A stretch of DNA of 64,000 nucleotides from Variovorax paradoxus (GTDB lineage Bacteria > Pseudomonadota > Gammaproteobacteria > Burkholderiales > Burkholderiaceae_C), in assembly GCF_009498455.1 (NCBI RefSeq), contig NZ_CP045644.1, positions 372,001 to 436,000 on the forward strand, given 5' to 3'. The notes under the pieces were generated by a model, which saw only the letters and a program-made list of their open reading frames with translations, searched no databases and was not told the DNA's origin. Numbering within the stretch: the stretch's first letter is position 1; each line of letters begins with the position of its first letter. A program made the translations under genes and the position numbers. Positions 8,332-17,113 of the stretch are shown here, in pieces.

Positions 8332-8761
8332 AGCCCTGCGGCGGCGGCTCCGGCCGCCGCCACAGCCACGCCAGCACGACCGCCATCGACCCGATGCCCA
8401 CGCCCGCGAGCCACGGCTTGTGCGCGGTGAACGCGATGACGACCGCGCAGAACGCCATCGCCGCGGTGGCGCTCCACTTGGCGCGGCGGCTCACCGTGCG
8501 GCCGTTTTCCCAGTTGCGCAGCAGCGGGCCGAAGAGCCGGTGATTCAGCAGCCAGCGATGCAGCCGCGGCGAGCTGCGCGCGGCGGCCCATGCCGCCATC
8601 AGCACGAAGACCGTGGTCGGCATGCCCGGCGCCACCACGCCGATGGCGGCCAGCACCAGGCACAGCGCGGCAAAGACCAGCAGCAGCCACCGCACGACGA
8701 GCGGCAACGGCCGGGGCTCCACGACAGCGGGCGGGTTCTGGGGGTCTTCGTCGGGCGTCAC
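8327..8761 (-). CDS. ybaN: YbaN-family (DUF454) inner-membrane protein
   Basis: A 144-residue protein with about four hydrophobic helices and the family signature VLAAIGVVAPGMPTTVFVLMAAWAAARSSPRLHRWLLNH, then FGPLLRNWENGR. The N-terminal tail is proline-rich and the C-terminus ends in PEPPPQGC. No biochemical function is established for the family. The gene is divergent from the hemerythrin gene; the FNR-type box between them lies 42 bp upstream of the ybaN start and could affect both. Confidence 0.85.
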   Translation of the reverse strand: MTPDEDPQNPPAVVEPRPLPLVVRWLLLVFAALCLVLAAIGVVAPGMPTTVFVLMAAWAAARSSPRLHRWLLNHRLFGPLLRNWENGRTVSRRAKWSATAAMAFCAVVIAFTAHKPWLAGVGIGSMAVVLAWLWRRPEPPPQGC

Positions 8762-8802
8762 CGGACGATTGTCTTTCTTTCTCCTGCGCCGCTCGGACGC
8801 GC

Positions 8803-8844
8803 TTGATTCAGATCAACCGCGTGCCGCTTTCGGCTGCCGATACT
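8803..8844 (+). promoter_or_regulatory. FNR/Anr-type class II promoter of the hemerythrin gene
   Basis: A perfect FNR box TTGAT-TCAG-ATCAA at 8803-8816 is followed by a -10-like GATACT at 8839-8844. If transcription starts near 8851, the box centre (8809.5) sits at about -41.5, the standard class II activator position. This predicts induction of the hemerythrin gene under low oxygen by an FNR/Anr-type protein. Confidence 0.7.
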
Positions 8845-8879
8845 GGACCTTTACACCCACCTGCAAAGTTCCGAAGACC

Positions 8880-9392
8880 ATGGCCCACCTTGTATGGAAG
8901 ACCGAACTCGATACGGGCATCCATGAGATCGACACGCAGCACCGGCGCATCGTGCAGTACATCAATGCGCTGGACGACGCCCGGCGCACCAACGACCGCA
9001 AGGTCGTGGGCCGGATCATCGAAGAGACCATCGACTACACCGCCTCGCACTTCGCGTTCGAGGAAGCCATGATCGAGGACGCGGGCTACCCCTTCTCGGG
9101 CCCGCACCGAAAGGTGCACGAGATCTTCGTGCGCCGCGTCACCGAATTCCGCGCACGCTTCGAATGCGGCGAGGAGGTGCTGGCCGAGCTGCACGACATG
9201 CTCTCGCGCTGGCTGTTCAATCACATCCGGCATGAGGACGGTGCGTATGTGGCGACCGTGAAAGCGCATCTGCGGACGACGGATTCATCGGCCGAAGTCC
9301 TCGTGCATGCGCAGGTCCGCCAGGCGGTGCAGCAAGGCGGCGCCGCGGGGCAGGTCAAGCTGGGGTGGATGCGGCGGTTGTTCGGGGGGTGA
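8880..9392 (+). CDS. Bacteriohemerythrin (oxygen-binding di-iron protein)
   Basis: A 170-residue single-domain hemerythrin. All seven di-iron ligands are present: H21, H57, E61, H76, H80, H115 and D120, in the motifs EIDTQHRR, HFAFEE, HRKVHE and HIRHED. The C-terminal 40 residues extend past the fold and end in a basic segment. Hemerythrins bind O2 reversibly and serve as oxygen carriers, stores or sensors. The FNR-type promoter directly upstream suggests induction when oxygen runs low, in keeping with oxygen delivery or scavenging. Confidence 0.93.
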   Translation: MAHLVWKTELDTGIHEIDTQHRRIVQYINALDDARRTNDRKVVGRIIEETIDYTASHFAFEEAMIEDAGYPFSGPHRKVHEIFVRRVTEFRARFECGEEVLAELHDMLSRWLFNHIRHEDGAYVATVKAHLRTTDSSAEVLVHAQVRQAVQQGGAAGQVKLGWMRRLFGG

Positions 9393-9459
9393 GTACGCCG
9401 CCAGGGCTGCGCGCAGCGCATCGAGACTCGCACTCCGGCAGCTTTGAAGAGCCGCCGCG

Positions 9460-10038
9460 CTACTCGTTCGACAAGACCAGGAGCGCGACTGCTTGCGCGC
9501 GTCCGACTCGCCGCAGCCGATGCGCAAGATAGCCCGGAAACTGAACGCAATCGCCTTTTTGCAGCTGGAAAGACTGCGTCCGAAAAATGAGCTCGACCGA
9601 ACCTGAGACGATGAAAAGCATCTCCTGTCCCGCATGTCGTCCTTCGACTTCGTTCGCATCTTTTCCCGGATAGAACAGGAACGCCTCGAAGGACCCGACG
9701 GAGCCGCCGTGCAGAAGCGGAAGAAACCGGTGCGCGTCGTTCTTGTCGTCGGCGGCCTCCAGGTCCGCGGCTCGCGTGATCCGGATCTCCGATTCGTCCA
9801 GCGTCTCGCCAAGCAGGTGTCCCATCGTCGTGCCCAGCTCCTGAGCGAGCTGCGCCAACATGGCGATGGAAGGTGTCTTGACGTTGTTCTCGATGCGCGA
9901 AAGGTGCGCCTTGTCTACCCCGGTGGCCCGCGCGAGGCTGTCCACAGTCAAACCCTTGACCCGTCGCAGCTGGCGAACTCTGGCGCCTAGTTGGAGGCTA
10001 CCGGTCGAGGAAGTCGATTCGTTCTGGTTCTTGGTCAT
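9460..10038 (-). CDS. XRE-family regulator with cupin domain, controls the catabolic operon
   Basis: A 192-residue regulator: helix-turn-helix at about 20-75 (DSLARATGVDKAHLSRIEN) and a cupin_2 barrel at about 110-185 that would sense a metabolite. ATG 10038 was chosen because the domain begins soon after; no clear ribosome-binding site is seen. It is divergent from the aldolase-hydroxylase-ABC operon, and the intergenic region holds three GTTGACC boxes. By position it is the local regulator of that operon. It is not closely similar to the other XRE-cupin protein at 1367-1972 beyond the shared architecture. Confidence 0.88.
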   Translation of the reverse strand: MTKNQNESTSSTGSLQLGARVRQLRRVKGLTVDSLARATGVDKAHLSRIENNVKTPSIAMLAQLAQELGTTMGHLLGETLDESEIRITRAADLEAADDKNDAHRFLPLLHGGSVGSFEAFLFYPGKDANEVEGRHAGQEMLFIVSGSVELIFRTQSFQLQKGDCVQFPGYLAHRLRRVGRAQAVALLVLSNE

Positions 10039-10105
10039 CAATAAGTAGCCGGCGTACAACCCCAGCCGTTTCGTGTCAGTCCGCGATCTTAGGGTAAGTC
10101 CACAT

Positions 10106-10153
10106 GTTGACCTTTTATGGCATCGATGCATACTACAGGTCAACAAGTTGACC
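10106..10153. promoter_or_regulatory. Operator/promoter of the catabolic operon with three GTTGACC boxes
   Basis: GTTGACC at 10106-10112 overlaps a -35-like TTGACC. A perfect palindrome GGTCAAC-AA-GTTGACC lies at 10138-10153, just after a -10-like CATACT (10129-10134, 16-bp spacer). Occupancy of the boxes would cover both ends of the promoter, as expected for repression by the adjacent XRE-cupin protein. Confidence 0.6.
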
Positions 10154-10181
10154 AATTGAACACGGACTGCCCGAGGACCAC

Positions 10182-10970
10182 ATGGAAGAGAAAACCCTGA
10201 CGCGTGCGCGCGTCGACATGGAAATTGCCAAGAAGCTCGTGCCTGTCAGACGCAGTGCCAGAGAGCGTCTGGTGTTGACCTGCCGGATGCTTGGTTCGCA
10301 CGGCCACTGGTATGGAGGCCTGGCCGGGCAGCTCACGACGAAAGGGGAACGCGAGGGCACCTTCTGGACGCTGCGATTCGGCGTGGGAGCCGACGAGGCG
10401 ACGCTGTCCGATCTCATCCTGGTGGACGAGCACCTGAACGTGCTGGAAGGCGACAGCCTCGCCAACCCGGCCGTTCGCTTTCACCTGTGGGTGTATCGCG
10501 CGCGACCGGATGTTCAAAGCATCGTGCACACCCATCCGCCGGCAGTGTCCGCGCTGTCGATGACCGGGCAAGCACTGAAGGTGGCGCAGATGGACGCCAC
10601 GCCGTTCCATGAGAACTGCAGCTACCTGGCCGAGTGGCCGGGGTTGCCGATCGGCGATGACGAAGGCCACGCCATTGCGGGCGCCCTGGGTCCGAAGAAC
10701 AAGGCGCTTCTGCTGGCGCATCACGGGCTTCTGACCGCGGGTGTCAGTCTTGAGGAGGCTGCTGTTCTGGCGATCTGGTTGGAACAGGCGGCGCAGGCCC
10801 AACTGCGCGCCGCTGCGGTTGGGCAGATCCGCGAGATCCGCCCCGAACTGGCGGCCGAGTCCCGCGACTTTCTGCTGAAGCCCGAAATCGTTGATCTCAC
10901 GTTCCAGTACTTTGCCCGGCAAGTGCTGAGAGCGGATCCGACCTGCCTGTCCGCAACGCCCGCGGGTTGA
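10182..10970 (+). CDS. Class II aldolase/adducin-family protein (aldolase or decarboxylase)
   Basis: A 262-residue zinc enzyme of the fold shared by fuculose-phosphate aldolase and by aromatic-acid decarboxylases such as the 3,4-dihydroxyphthalate type. Visible metal ligands are H116 and H118 (VHTHPP) and H180 in the AHHG motif. The phosphate-binding GN-x-S loop of sugar-phosphate aldolases is replaced by GGLAGQLT, which argues against a sugar phosphate and for a carboxylated or aromatic substrate. It is the first gene of the catabolic operon; the hydroxylase gene follows after 184 bp. The exact reaction is unknown. Confidence 0.8.
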   Translation: MEEKTLTRARVDMEIAKKLVPVRRSARERLVLTCRMLGSHGHWYGGLAGQLTTKGEREGTFWTLRFGVGADEATLSDLILVDEHLNVLEGDSLANPAVRFHLWVYRARPDVQSIVHTHPPAVSALSMTGQALKVAQMDATPFHENCSYLAEWPGLPIGDDEGHAIAGALGPKNKALLLAHHGLLTAGVSLEEAAVLAIWLEQAAQAQLRAAAVGQIREIRPELAAESRDFLLKPEIVDLTFQYFARQVLRADPTCLSATPAG

Positions 10971-11154
10971 GTCGGCGTTGTGCGTCGTCGCGACAGAGAA
11001 CTGCTTCACACCGCATCGAGCTGGCGACGCCTCACGCAGCTTCGTGGTGACCTGAGCCGACCGCCGGCCACCGGTGGCGGCTGGGCCACGCTCGTTTCAA
11101 GCCACTGGCTCGGCCACCGCGCCAGGCTTCAGAGTTTTTTTGAAAGGGTATGTC

Positions 11155-12702
11155 ATGGATTTTCAAGTTGTCATCTCGGGGGGCGGCCCCGCCGGCATGT
11201 GGCTGGCGTGCGAACTCAGACTCGCCAACGTTTCCACATTGATCATCGATCAGACCGCAGAGATCGATCCCAACTCCAGGGCGCTCACGATTCACCCGCG
11301 AACGATCGAGATCCTAGCTTCGCGCGGCGCACATGAACAACTGCTTGCCGAGGGCGCGCGCATTCCGACGGGCCATTTCGCGCTTCTGAACAGCAGGCTG
11401 AACTTCTCGGGACTGGATACGCCCTATCCCTTCACGCTGGCCATCTTCCAGGCACGCACGACGGCGCTGTTGCAGCAACGCGCGATCGAACTGGGCGCCG
11501 TCGTGCGGCGCGGCCATCGTTTCGTGGGACTCGAAGAACGTGCGTCCTCGGTCATCTCCACCATCGAAGGACCCGAGGGTTCGTACACGGTCGAATCGGA
11601 CTACCTCGTGGGTTGCGATGGCACCCGCAGCACCGTTCGCGGCGCGGCCGGCATCGACTTCACTGGCACACAGGCCACCGTACTGGGATGGCTCGGAGAC
11701 GTCGAGCTTCGCGATCCACCGCCCGAGCCCGTCCTCTACAAGTGGAGCCTGAACGGAATGGGGATGGTCGTCAGGCTGGCGGATGGTCGCTACCGCATCG
11801 TCGGGATCAATCCTCACGACATCCGCACGGACTGGCCGGGCGACTTCACCATTGAAGAGCTGAAGACGAATTCGATCGCCATCTTCGGAACGGATTTCGG
11901 TCTGCATTCGCCCTGCTGGTTGTCGCGTTACGGCAATACCAGCCGCCAGGCGACAACCTATCGAAAGGGCCGCGTCATCCTGGCTGGCGATGCGGCGCAC
12001 CAGCACTTTCCTGCAGGAGGCGTCGGTCTGAACGTCGGCGTCCAGGACGCCATGAACCTGGGCTGGAAGCTTGCTGCGACTGTTCATGGCTGGGCACCGG
12101 GAGGGCTGCTCGACAGCTACCACGATGAACGCCACCCGGTCGGTCAGGACCTGCTCGAGCATACGCAGGCCCAGACCGCGCTCATGAGCGCGTTCACGGT
12201 CGAAGGCCAGGAACTGCGGTCCTTTCTCACCAAGCTGATGAAAGAGCGCCCCGAGATCGAGGTCTCACTGACCGAGCGGTTGACGGGACTTCATGTGGCG
12301 TATCCCTCGCCGCAGGGTCATCCGCTGGCAGGCACGCGTGCACCGGATCTGACATTCGTCGGAAGCGATGAGCACCTGTTTTCCATGATGCGCGAAGGCA
12401 AGTACATCCTGCTGGATCTTTCCCACGCCGACGATGCATCGCCCGTCCAGAACGCCCACGTCCGGAACGCCCATCCAAACAGGCATTGCCACCGCGGCGC
12501 GCTGTCGGGTGAACAGCGCAGCGCATGGTCGGCCGTCACCGCAGCGCTGATTCGACCGGACGGGTATGTGGCGTGGGCCTGCGAACAGACGGACCCTGCG
12601 AAGCTCGCTGGCGAACTCGATCGGGCGCTCAGCGCCACGCATCGCCTCACCGCGGCTCAGGCGCAAGGTGCCGCCAGGACCGAACCCGCGCAGCAAGTCT
12701 GA
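11155..12702 (+). CDS. FAD-dependent aromatic hydroxylase (PheA/TfdB/MhpA-like)
   Basis: A 515-residue single-component flavin monooxygenase that would hydroxylate an aromatic ring with NAD(P)H and O2. Visible motifs are the N-terminal GGGPAG Rossmann loop (VVISGGGPAGMWLACEL), the DG motif (GCDGTRSTVRGAAG), the GD motif (GRVILAGDAAHQHFPAGG), and a C-terminal thioredoxin-like extension found in phenol-hydroxylase-type members. ATG 11155 is preferred (AAGGG about 7 nt upstream) over an earlier in-frame start. The ABC ATPase gene starts 13 bp after its stop, so hydroxylation and import are co-expressed. The aromatic substrate is unknown. Confidence 0.88.
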   Translation: MDFQVVISGGGPAGMWLACELRLANVSTLIIDQTAEIDPNSRALTIHPRTIEILASRGAHEQLLAEGARIPTGHFALLNSRLNFSGLDTPYPFTLAIFQARTTALLQQRAIELGAVVRRGHRFVGLEERASSVISTIEGPEGSYTVESDYLVGCDGTRSTVRGAAGIDFTGTQATVLGWLGDVELRDPPPEPVLYKWSLNGMGMVVRLADGRYRIVGINPHDIRTDWPGDFTIEELKTNSIAIFGTDFGLHSPCWLSRYGNTSRQATTYRKGRVILAGDAAHQHFPAGGVGLNVGVQDAMNLGWKLAATVHGWAPGGLLDSYHDERHPVGQDLLEHTQAQTALMSAFTVEGQELRSFLTKLMKERPEIEVSLTERLTGLHVAYPSPQGHPLAGTRAPDLTFVGSDEHLFSMMREGKYILLDLSHADDASPVQNAHVRNAHPNRHCHRGALSGEQRSAWSAVTAALIRPDGYVAWACEQTDPAKLAGELDRALSATHRLTAAQAQGAARTEPAQQV

Positions 12703-12715
12703 CCAGGAGACGGCA

Positions 12716-13525
12716 ATGTCTGCTCAGGCCACAGCCCAACCGCGCCCAGCCTCGCAAGGGCACATTCGAATCAGCAACCTCTCGAAGTCATTCGGCTCGA
12801 CCAGCAGCGAGAGCGTGCTCGCCCTCGATTCGGTCGACTGCACGATCGAGAAGGGAAGCTTCGTGTCGATCGTCGGTCCCAGCGGGTGCGGCAAGACGAC
12901 ATTGCTGCGGATGGTGGCCGGCCTGATGCAGGCGACGCACGGCACCGTGTCGATCGATGGCCAGGTCGTCACTGGAACCCGGCGCGATGTCGGTGTCGTT
13001 TTCCAGAGCTCCATCCTCTTGCCTTGGAGGACAGTGATCGAGAACGTCCTCCTTCCGGCGGAGATTCTTCGCCTCGACATGCGAGCCTCCCGTCAACGGG
13101 CGATGGACTTGCTGCGGCTGGTCAAGTTGGAGGGGTTCGAGAACAAGCTGCCACGTCAACTGAGCGGCGGCATGCAGCAACGAGCGTCGATCGCCCGCGC
13201 CCTCCTTCATGACCCGAAGGTACTGCTCATGGACGAGCCGTTCGGAGCGCTGGACGCGCTGACCAGGGAAAAGATGAATCTTGAGCTGCAGCGCATCTGG
13301 ATGGAGAGCGGCAAGACAGTCATCCTGATCACCCACTCCATACCGGAAGCCATCTTTCTGGGTGACAGCGTCTTCGTGATGACGCCGCGACCCGGTGCAC
13401 TGAAGCGTGTCATCAAGGTCGATCTGCCCCGGCCGCGTGGCATGAGCGCGATGGGCGCGTCGGAATTCGTCCGTGTCTCTGACGAAATTCGCGAGATCTT
13501 TTCCCACAGCGGCAACTTCGATTGA
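12716..13525 (+). CDS. ABC transporter ATP-binding protein, NitT/TauT type
   Basis: A 269-residue ATPase. Walker A GPSGCGKTT, Q-loop VFQSSILLPWR, signature LSGGMQQR, Walker [13 protein letters not shown] and switch His (ITHSIPEA) are all intact. The similarity pattern is that of SsuB/TauB/nitrate-type importers. CAGGAGA lies 7 nt before the ATG. It works with the permease and binding protein directly downstream to import the operon's substrate. Confidence 0.95.
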   Translation: MSAQATAQPRPASQGHIRISNLSKSFGSTSSESVLALDSVDCTIEKGSFVSIVGPSGCGKTTLLRMVAGLMQATHGTVSIDGQVVTGTRRDVGVVFQSSILLPWRTVIENVLLPAEILRLDMRASRQRAMDLLRLVKLEGFENKLPRQLSGGMQQRASIARALLHDPKVLLMDEPFGALDALTREKMNLELQRIWMESGKTVILITHSIPEAIFLGDSVFVMTPRPGALKRVIKVDLPRPRGMSAMGASEFVRVSDEIREIFSHSGNFD

Positions 13526-13530
13526 ACGAC

Positions 13531-14385
13531 ATGAACGCAACCACCACACCTTCAGGACGGGCCGTGCAACCGCACGCGAAACATCGAAGCCGAGTTCCAT
13601 CGACTCGCCTTGCTTCGGTGGCCCTGTTTCTTGCGTTGGTCTTCACCTGGGAGTTCGGCGTCCGCTTCTTCGAGGTTCCGAAGTTCCTGTTGCCTCCATT
13701 GAGCGACGTTCTCTCCGCGATGTACAACGGGTTCGCCAAGTCACCCATGGCCAAGGATGGCTTCTGGTATCACACCTTCGTGACGTCGTGGGAAATCCTG
13801 ATCGGCTTCTCGCTCGGAAGCCTGATTGGCCTGGCCCTGGCCATGGCCATCGCCGAGGTGGACTATCTGGAGCGGATGCTGCAGCCCTATATCGCTGCAC
13901 TCCAGAGCCTTCCAAAGGTCGCAGTGGCTCCGATCATCGTCACCTGGATGGGTTTCGGCATGAGTTCGAAAGTCGCCATCGTTTGCCTGATCACGTTCTT
14001 TCCGGTGTTTGTCACCAGTCTGGCGGGGTTCAAGGCCATCGATGCAGATCGTGTCGATCTTCTGAGGTCACTTTCCGCCACGCGCTGGCAGATCTTCGTC
14101 AAGTGCAAGTTTCCAAGCGCACTCCCCTACATCTTCGCCGGCCTGGACATGGCCGCAGCCTTCTCCGTCGTTGGCGCCGTCGTGGGCGAATTCGTCGGCG
14201 CACAGGCAGGCCTGGGAGTGCTGATCCTTCAACTCGAAGGGCAGCTTGATACGGGGGGAAGTTTCGCCGTCTTCATTCTCCTGTCGGTCATCGGAATTGC
14301 CCTCACGGGAGCGATTCGGGCTGTTCGCAAAAGGGTCCTCGGCTGGATGCCGGCCGACGAATCTCGCAACGCGGTCAGCGCGTAA
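13531..14385 (+). CDS. ABC transporter permease, NitT/TauT type
   Basis: A 284-residue inner-membrane permease with about six helices and the EAA-type coupling loop (KAIDADRVDLLRSLSATRWQIFVKCKFPSALP). ATG 13531 is chosen; an in-frame TTG at 13522 overlaps the ATPase stop and is less likely. It lies 5 bp after the ATPase gene and 49 bp before the binding-protein gene. Confidence 0.93.
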   Translation: MNATTTPSGRAVQPHAKHRSRVPSTRLASVALFLALVFTWEFGVRFFEVPKFLLPPLSDVLSAMYNGFAKSPMAKDGFWYHTFVTSWEILIGFSLGSLIGLALAMAIAEVDYLERMLQPYIAALQSLPKVAVAPIIVTWMGFGMSSKVAIVCLITFFPVFVTSLAGFKAIDADRVDLLRSLSATRWQIFVKCKFPSALPYIFAGLDMAAAFSVVGAVVGEFVGAQAGLGVLILQLEGQLDTGGSFAVFILLSVIGIALTGAIRAVRKRVLGWMPADESRNAVSA

Positions 14386-14434
14386 CGCGCACGGTCATTT
14401 TTTCGACACGACTTTTCAACACGAGGATCAACAC

Positions 14435-15526
14435 ATGATTGACAGGCGCTTCTTCAACCTTGCGCTGGGTGGCCTTCTTTCAGTACCTTTCGCTCACGCC
14501 CAGAGCCGCCGCATCGTCAAGGTGGCGAACCCAAACTCGACGGTCGACGTCTCGCAGGCATTCGTCACCTGCGGTCGGGATCCTCGGCTCAAGTTCTACG
14601 AGTCCGAAGGGTTGGACATCGAGTACGTGAACATGAGCAGTCAGACGCAGGCAATGCTGTCCATCGCGACCGGCCAAGCCGATACCGGGGCCCTGGTTCC
14701 AGCGTTGTTCCTTCCCGCGATTGCGAAGGAGCCGGGACTTGGCCTGCTTGCCATCTACAACTGGCTCCCGCGCAACGCGAACGTCGTTGTGGTCGACCCC
14801 GACAGCCCCGTGCGCGCCATCAGCGACCTCGCCGGCAAAAGAATCGGCATCCGCAACCAAGGAGACGGCGGCATTGCTCAACTGCAACTGATGTTGACGG
14901 AGCTTGGCGTGTCCACGCAGAACATCGACTTCATTGCCGTGGGTGACGGCGGGCTGGCCGGATCAGCGCTCAAGCAGAAAAAGGTCGATGCCCTGGTGAC
15001 CTACGACACTGCCGCCGGTCGGATCGAGGCCGTCGGATTTCCACTGCGTTACTTACCGCTGCCGCCGCAGTATGAGAAGTTGCCAGCAGGCTGGTTCGGA
15101 TTCCGCAAGAAGGACCTGAAGGACGACCGAAAGACCGTGGTGGGCTTTTGCCGCGGGATGGCCAAGTCGTCTCTGTTCGCCACCACCAACCTGGCAGCCG
15201 CACTCGATCTCCATTGGTCGCTTTACCCTGAGTCCAAGCCGAAGTCGACGTCCCCGGAGGCAGTGCGCAAGGAGATGAAGACCATCCTGGCCCAACGGCG
15301 CATCAACTGGGTTCGCAGGCCTGACGACCCGGACCCGCGGATGGGTGCCTCCAGCGCCGGCCAATGGAGGGGAACGATCGCAAGCGTCGCCAAGAGCAGT
15401 GGCAATCCGCTGCTGCCGCAGCAGATCGGCGATCCCGCAAACATCTTCACCAACGAGTTGATCGACGAAATCAACGACTTCGACAAGGCGGCGGTCGTGC
15501 GCCAGGCCAAGTCGTTCAAGGCATGA
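14435..15526 (+). CDS. ABC transporter periplasmic substrate-binding protein (NMT1/SsuA-like)
   Basis: A 363-residue exported protein. The signal sequence is short, with an arginine pair (DRRFFNLALGG) and cleavage near AHA-QS; the arginine pair could also be read as a weak Tat signal. The mature part has the NMT1/SsuA fold features (TGQADTGALVPALFLPAIA, LAGKRIGIRNQGDGG). GAGGA lies 7 nt before the ATG. The ligand is not deducible; context suggests an aromatic or nitrogen-containing compound that the hydroxylase then attacks. Confidence 0.9.
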   Translation: MIDRRFFNLALGGLLSVPFAHAQSRRIVKVANPNSTVDVSQAFVTCGRDPRLKFYESEGLDIEYVNMSSQTQAMLSIATGQADTGALVPALFLPAIAKEPGLGLLAIYNWLPRNANVVVVDPDSPVRAISDLAGKRIGIRNQGDGGIAQLQLMLTELGVSTQNIDFIAVGDGGLAGSALKQKKVDALVTYDTAAGRIEAVGFPLRYLPLPPQYEKLPAGWFGFRKKDLKDDRKTVVGFCRGMAKSSLFATTNLAAALDLHWSLYPESKPKSTSPEAVRKEMKTILAQRRINWVRRPDDPDPRMGASSAGQWRGTIASVAKSSGNPLLPQQIGDPANIFTNELIDEINDFDKAAVVRQAKSFKA

Positions 15527-15597
15527 CTTCGCCCGCTCTTCGCGCGAGGTCCGTTCGCATTCTTCATTCTTGCAATCAACAGTCTCCAGGAGAAATC

Positions 15598-17055
15598 ATG
15601 ACGACTTCTACACTCAGCGCACCCGACCGCTCAGAGCCGTCGGCGGTGGATCGCGGCCTCGGCCTGCTCATCGGCGGGGAGCTTTCCCCAGGCGATCGCC
15701 GCATGGATGTGGTGAATCCGGCAACCGGCAAGGTGGGTGCGACGTGTCCGCGCGCATCTGCTGCGCAGTTCGAAGCGGCCATCGCTGCTGCGAAGGCGGC
15801 GTTTCCCGCATGGAGCGCGTCACCCATCGGCCAACGTCGGGCCCTGCTTCACGAGATTGCCGATGTCATTGAAGCCAACAGCACCGAGCTGGCCAACTTG
15901 CTGATGCTCGAGCAAGGCAAGCCCCTGGCAGATGCGCTCTTTGAAATCGGCGGGACGGCGGCGTTCTTCCGGCACACCGCAGACGCGACGTTCGAGCCTC
16001 GCACGCTGGAAGACAGTGAGCGACGTCGCGCGCAGCTGCATCGCAGGCCACTGGGCGTTGTTGCAGTCATTGTTCCCTGGAACTTTCCCATGCTGATCAT
16101 GGCCTTCAAGGTTCCGCCCGCCCTCCTGACGGGCAATACGGTCGTCATCAAGCCCGCTGCGACGACGCCGTTGACCACGCTGCGCTTTGCGAACCTGGTC
16201 GCCGATGTCGTACCGGCAGGTGTGATCAATGTCGTCACCGACGCGAATGATCTCGGCGACATCCTTGCATCGCATCCTGATGTCGCGAAGGTTTCATTCA
16301 CGGGCTCGACCGCCACGGGCCTCAAGGTGATGGCCAATGCCGCGAGGTCTCTGAAGCGCGTCACGTTGGAATTGGGCGGAAACGACCCGGGTATCGTTCT
16401 TGACGATGCAGATCCAGAAGCGATCGCGCAAGCCATCTATCGCGGCGCATTCTTCAACAGCGGTCAAGCCTGCATCGCGCTCAAGAGGCTGTACGTTCCC
16501 GATGCCATGTACGACCGCATGTGCCAGGCGCTCGTGAAAATTGCTGCAAGCACGGTAATAGGAAGCGGTGTCGAAGCAAGCACCGTCAGCCCGCTGCAGA
16601 ACAGGACACAGTACGAGCGCGTGAAAGATCTCCTGGCTGAGGCGCGGGCCCAGGGCCGAATCATCGGGGGTGGCGACGTACCTGAAGGCGGGGGCTTTTT
16701 CATTCAGCCGACGATTGTTGATGCCAACCGTGACGACAGCCTTCGCGTGGTCAGCGAAGAGCAATTTGGCCCCATTCTTCCTGTGCTTCGCTACACAGAC
16801 ATCGAAGATGCCATCGAACGGGCGAATTCTGGAAGCTATGGTCTGGGCGCTTCGGTGTGGTCTCCCGACATCGCGCGGGCAGAGAAGGTGGCCATGCAGC
16901 TCGACGCGGGGACGGTCTGGATCAATCAGCACATCGATCTTGCGCCCCATATTCCACAGGCCGGGGCAAAGAAGTCCGGGTTTGGCGTGGAGCTTGGCGA
17001 GGAAGGTCTGCTTGAGTTCACGCAGCTCCAGGTCATCAACATCAACAAGCAGTGA
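15598..17055 (+). CDS. NAD(P)-dependent aldehyde dehydrogenase
   Basis: A 485-residue aldehyde dehydrogenase. The Rossmann part has VPWNFPMLIMAFKVPPALLTGN and FTGSTATG; the general base is E258 (LELGGND) and the nucleophile C292 (NSGQACIA). CCAGGAGA precedes the ATG. It sits in the catabolic operon, 71 bp after the binding-protein gene and 58 bp before the Rid gene. It probably oxidises an aldehyde or semialdehyde produced by the upstream steps. Specific substrate unknown; 2-aminomuconate-semialdehyde-type chemistry is one possibility given the Rid partner. Confidence 0.93.
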   Translation: MTTSTLSAPDRSEPSAVDRGLGLLIGGELSPGDRRMDVVNPATGKVGATCPRASAAQFEAAIAAAKAAFPAWSASPIGQRRALLHEIADVIEANSTELANLLMLEQGKPLADALFEIGGTAAFFRHTADATFEPRTLEDSERRRAQLHRRPLGVVAVIVPWNFPMLIMAFKVPPALLTGNTVVIKPAATTPLTTLRFANLVADVVPAGVINVVTDANDLGDILASHPDVAKVSFTGSTATGLKVMANAARSLKRVTLELGGNDPGIVLDDADPEAIAQAIYRGAFFNSGQACIALKRLYVPDAMYDRMCQALVKIAASTVIGSGVEASTVSPLQNRTQYERVKDLLAEARAQGRIIGGGDVPEGGGFFIQPTIVDANRDDSLRVVSEEQFGPILPVLRYTDIEDAIERANSGSYGLGASVWSPDIARAEKVAMQLDAGTVWINQHIDLAPHIPQAGAKKSGFGVELGEEGLLEFTQLQVININKQ

Positions 17056-17113
17056 CGGTGCGTCCTGCTTTGTCAAACCATCGCAATCTGATCAGAAAGA
17101 CAGAGGAATACAC

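Noticed and set aside
11074..11154. N-terminal extension of the FAD hydroxylase
   Set aside because: The Rossmann strand starts directly after ATG 11155, which has a usable ribosome-binding site; the upstream residues match nothing.
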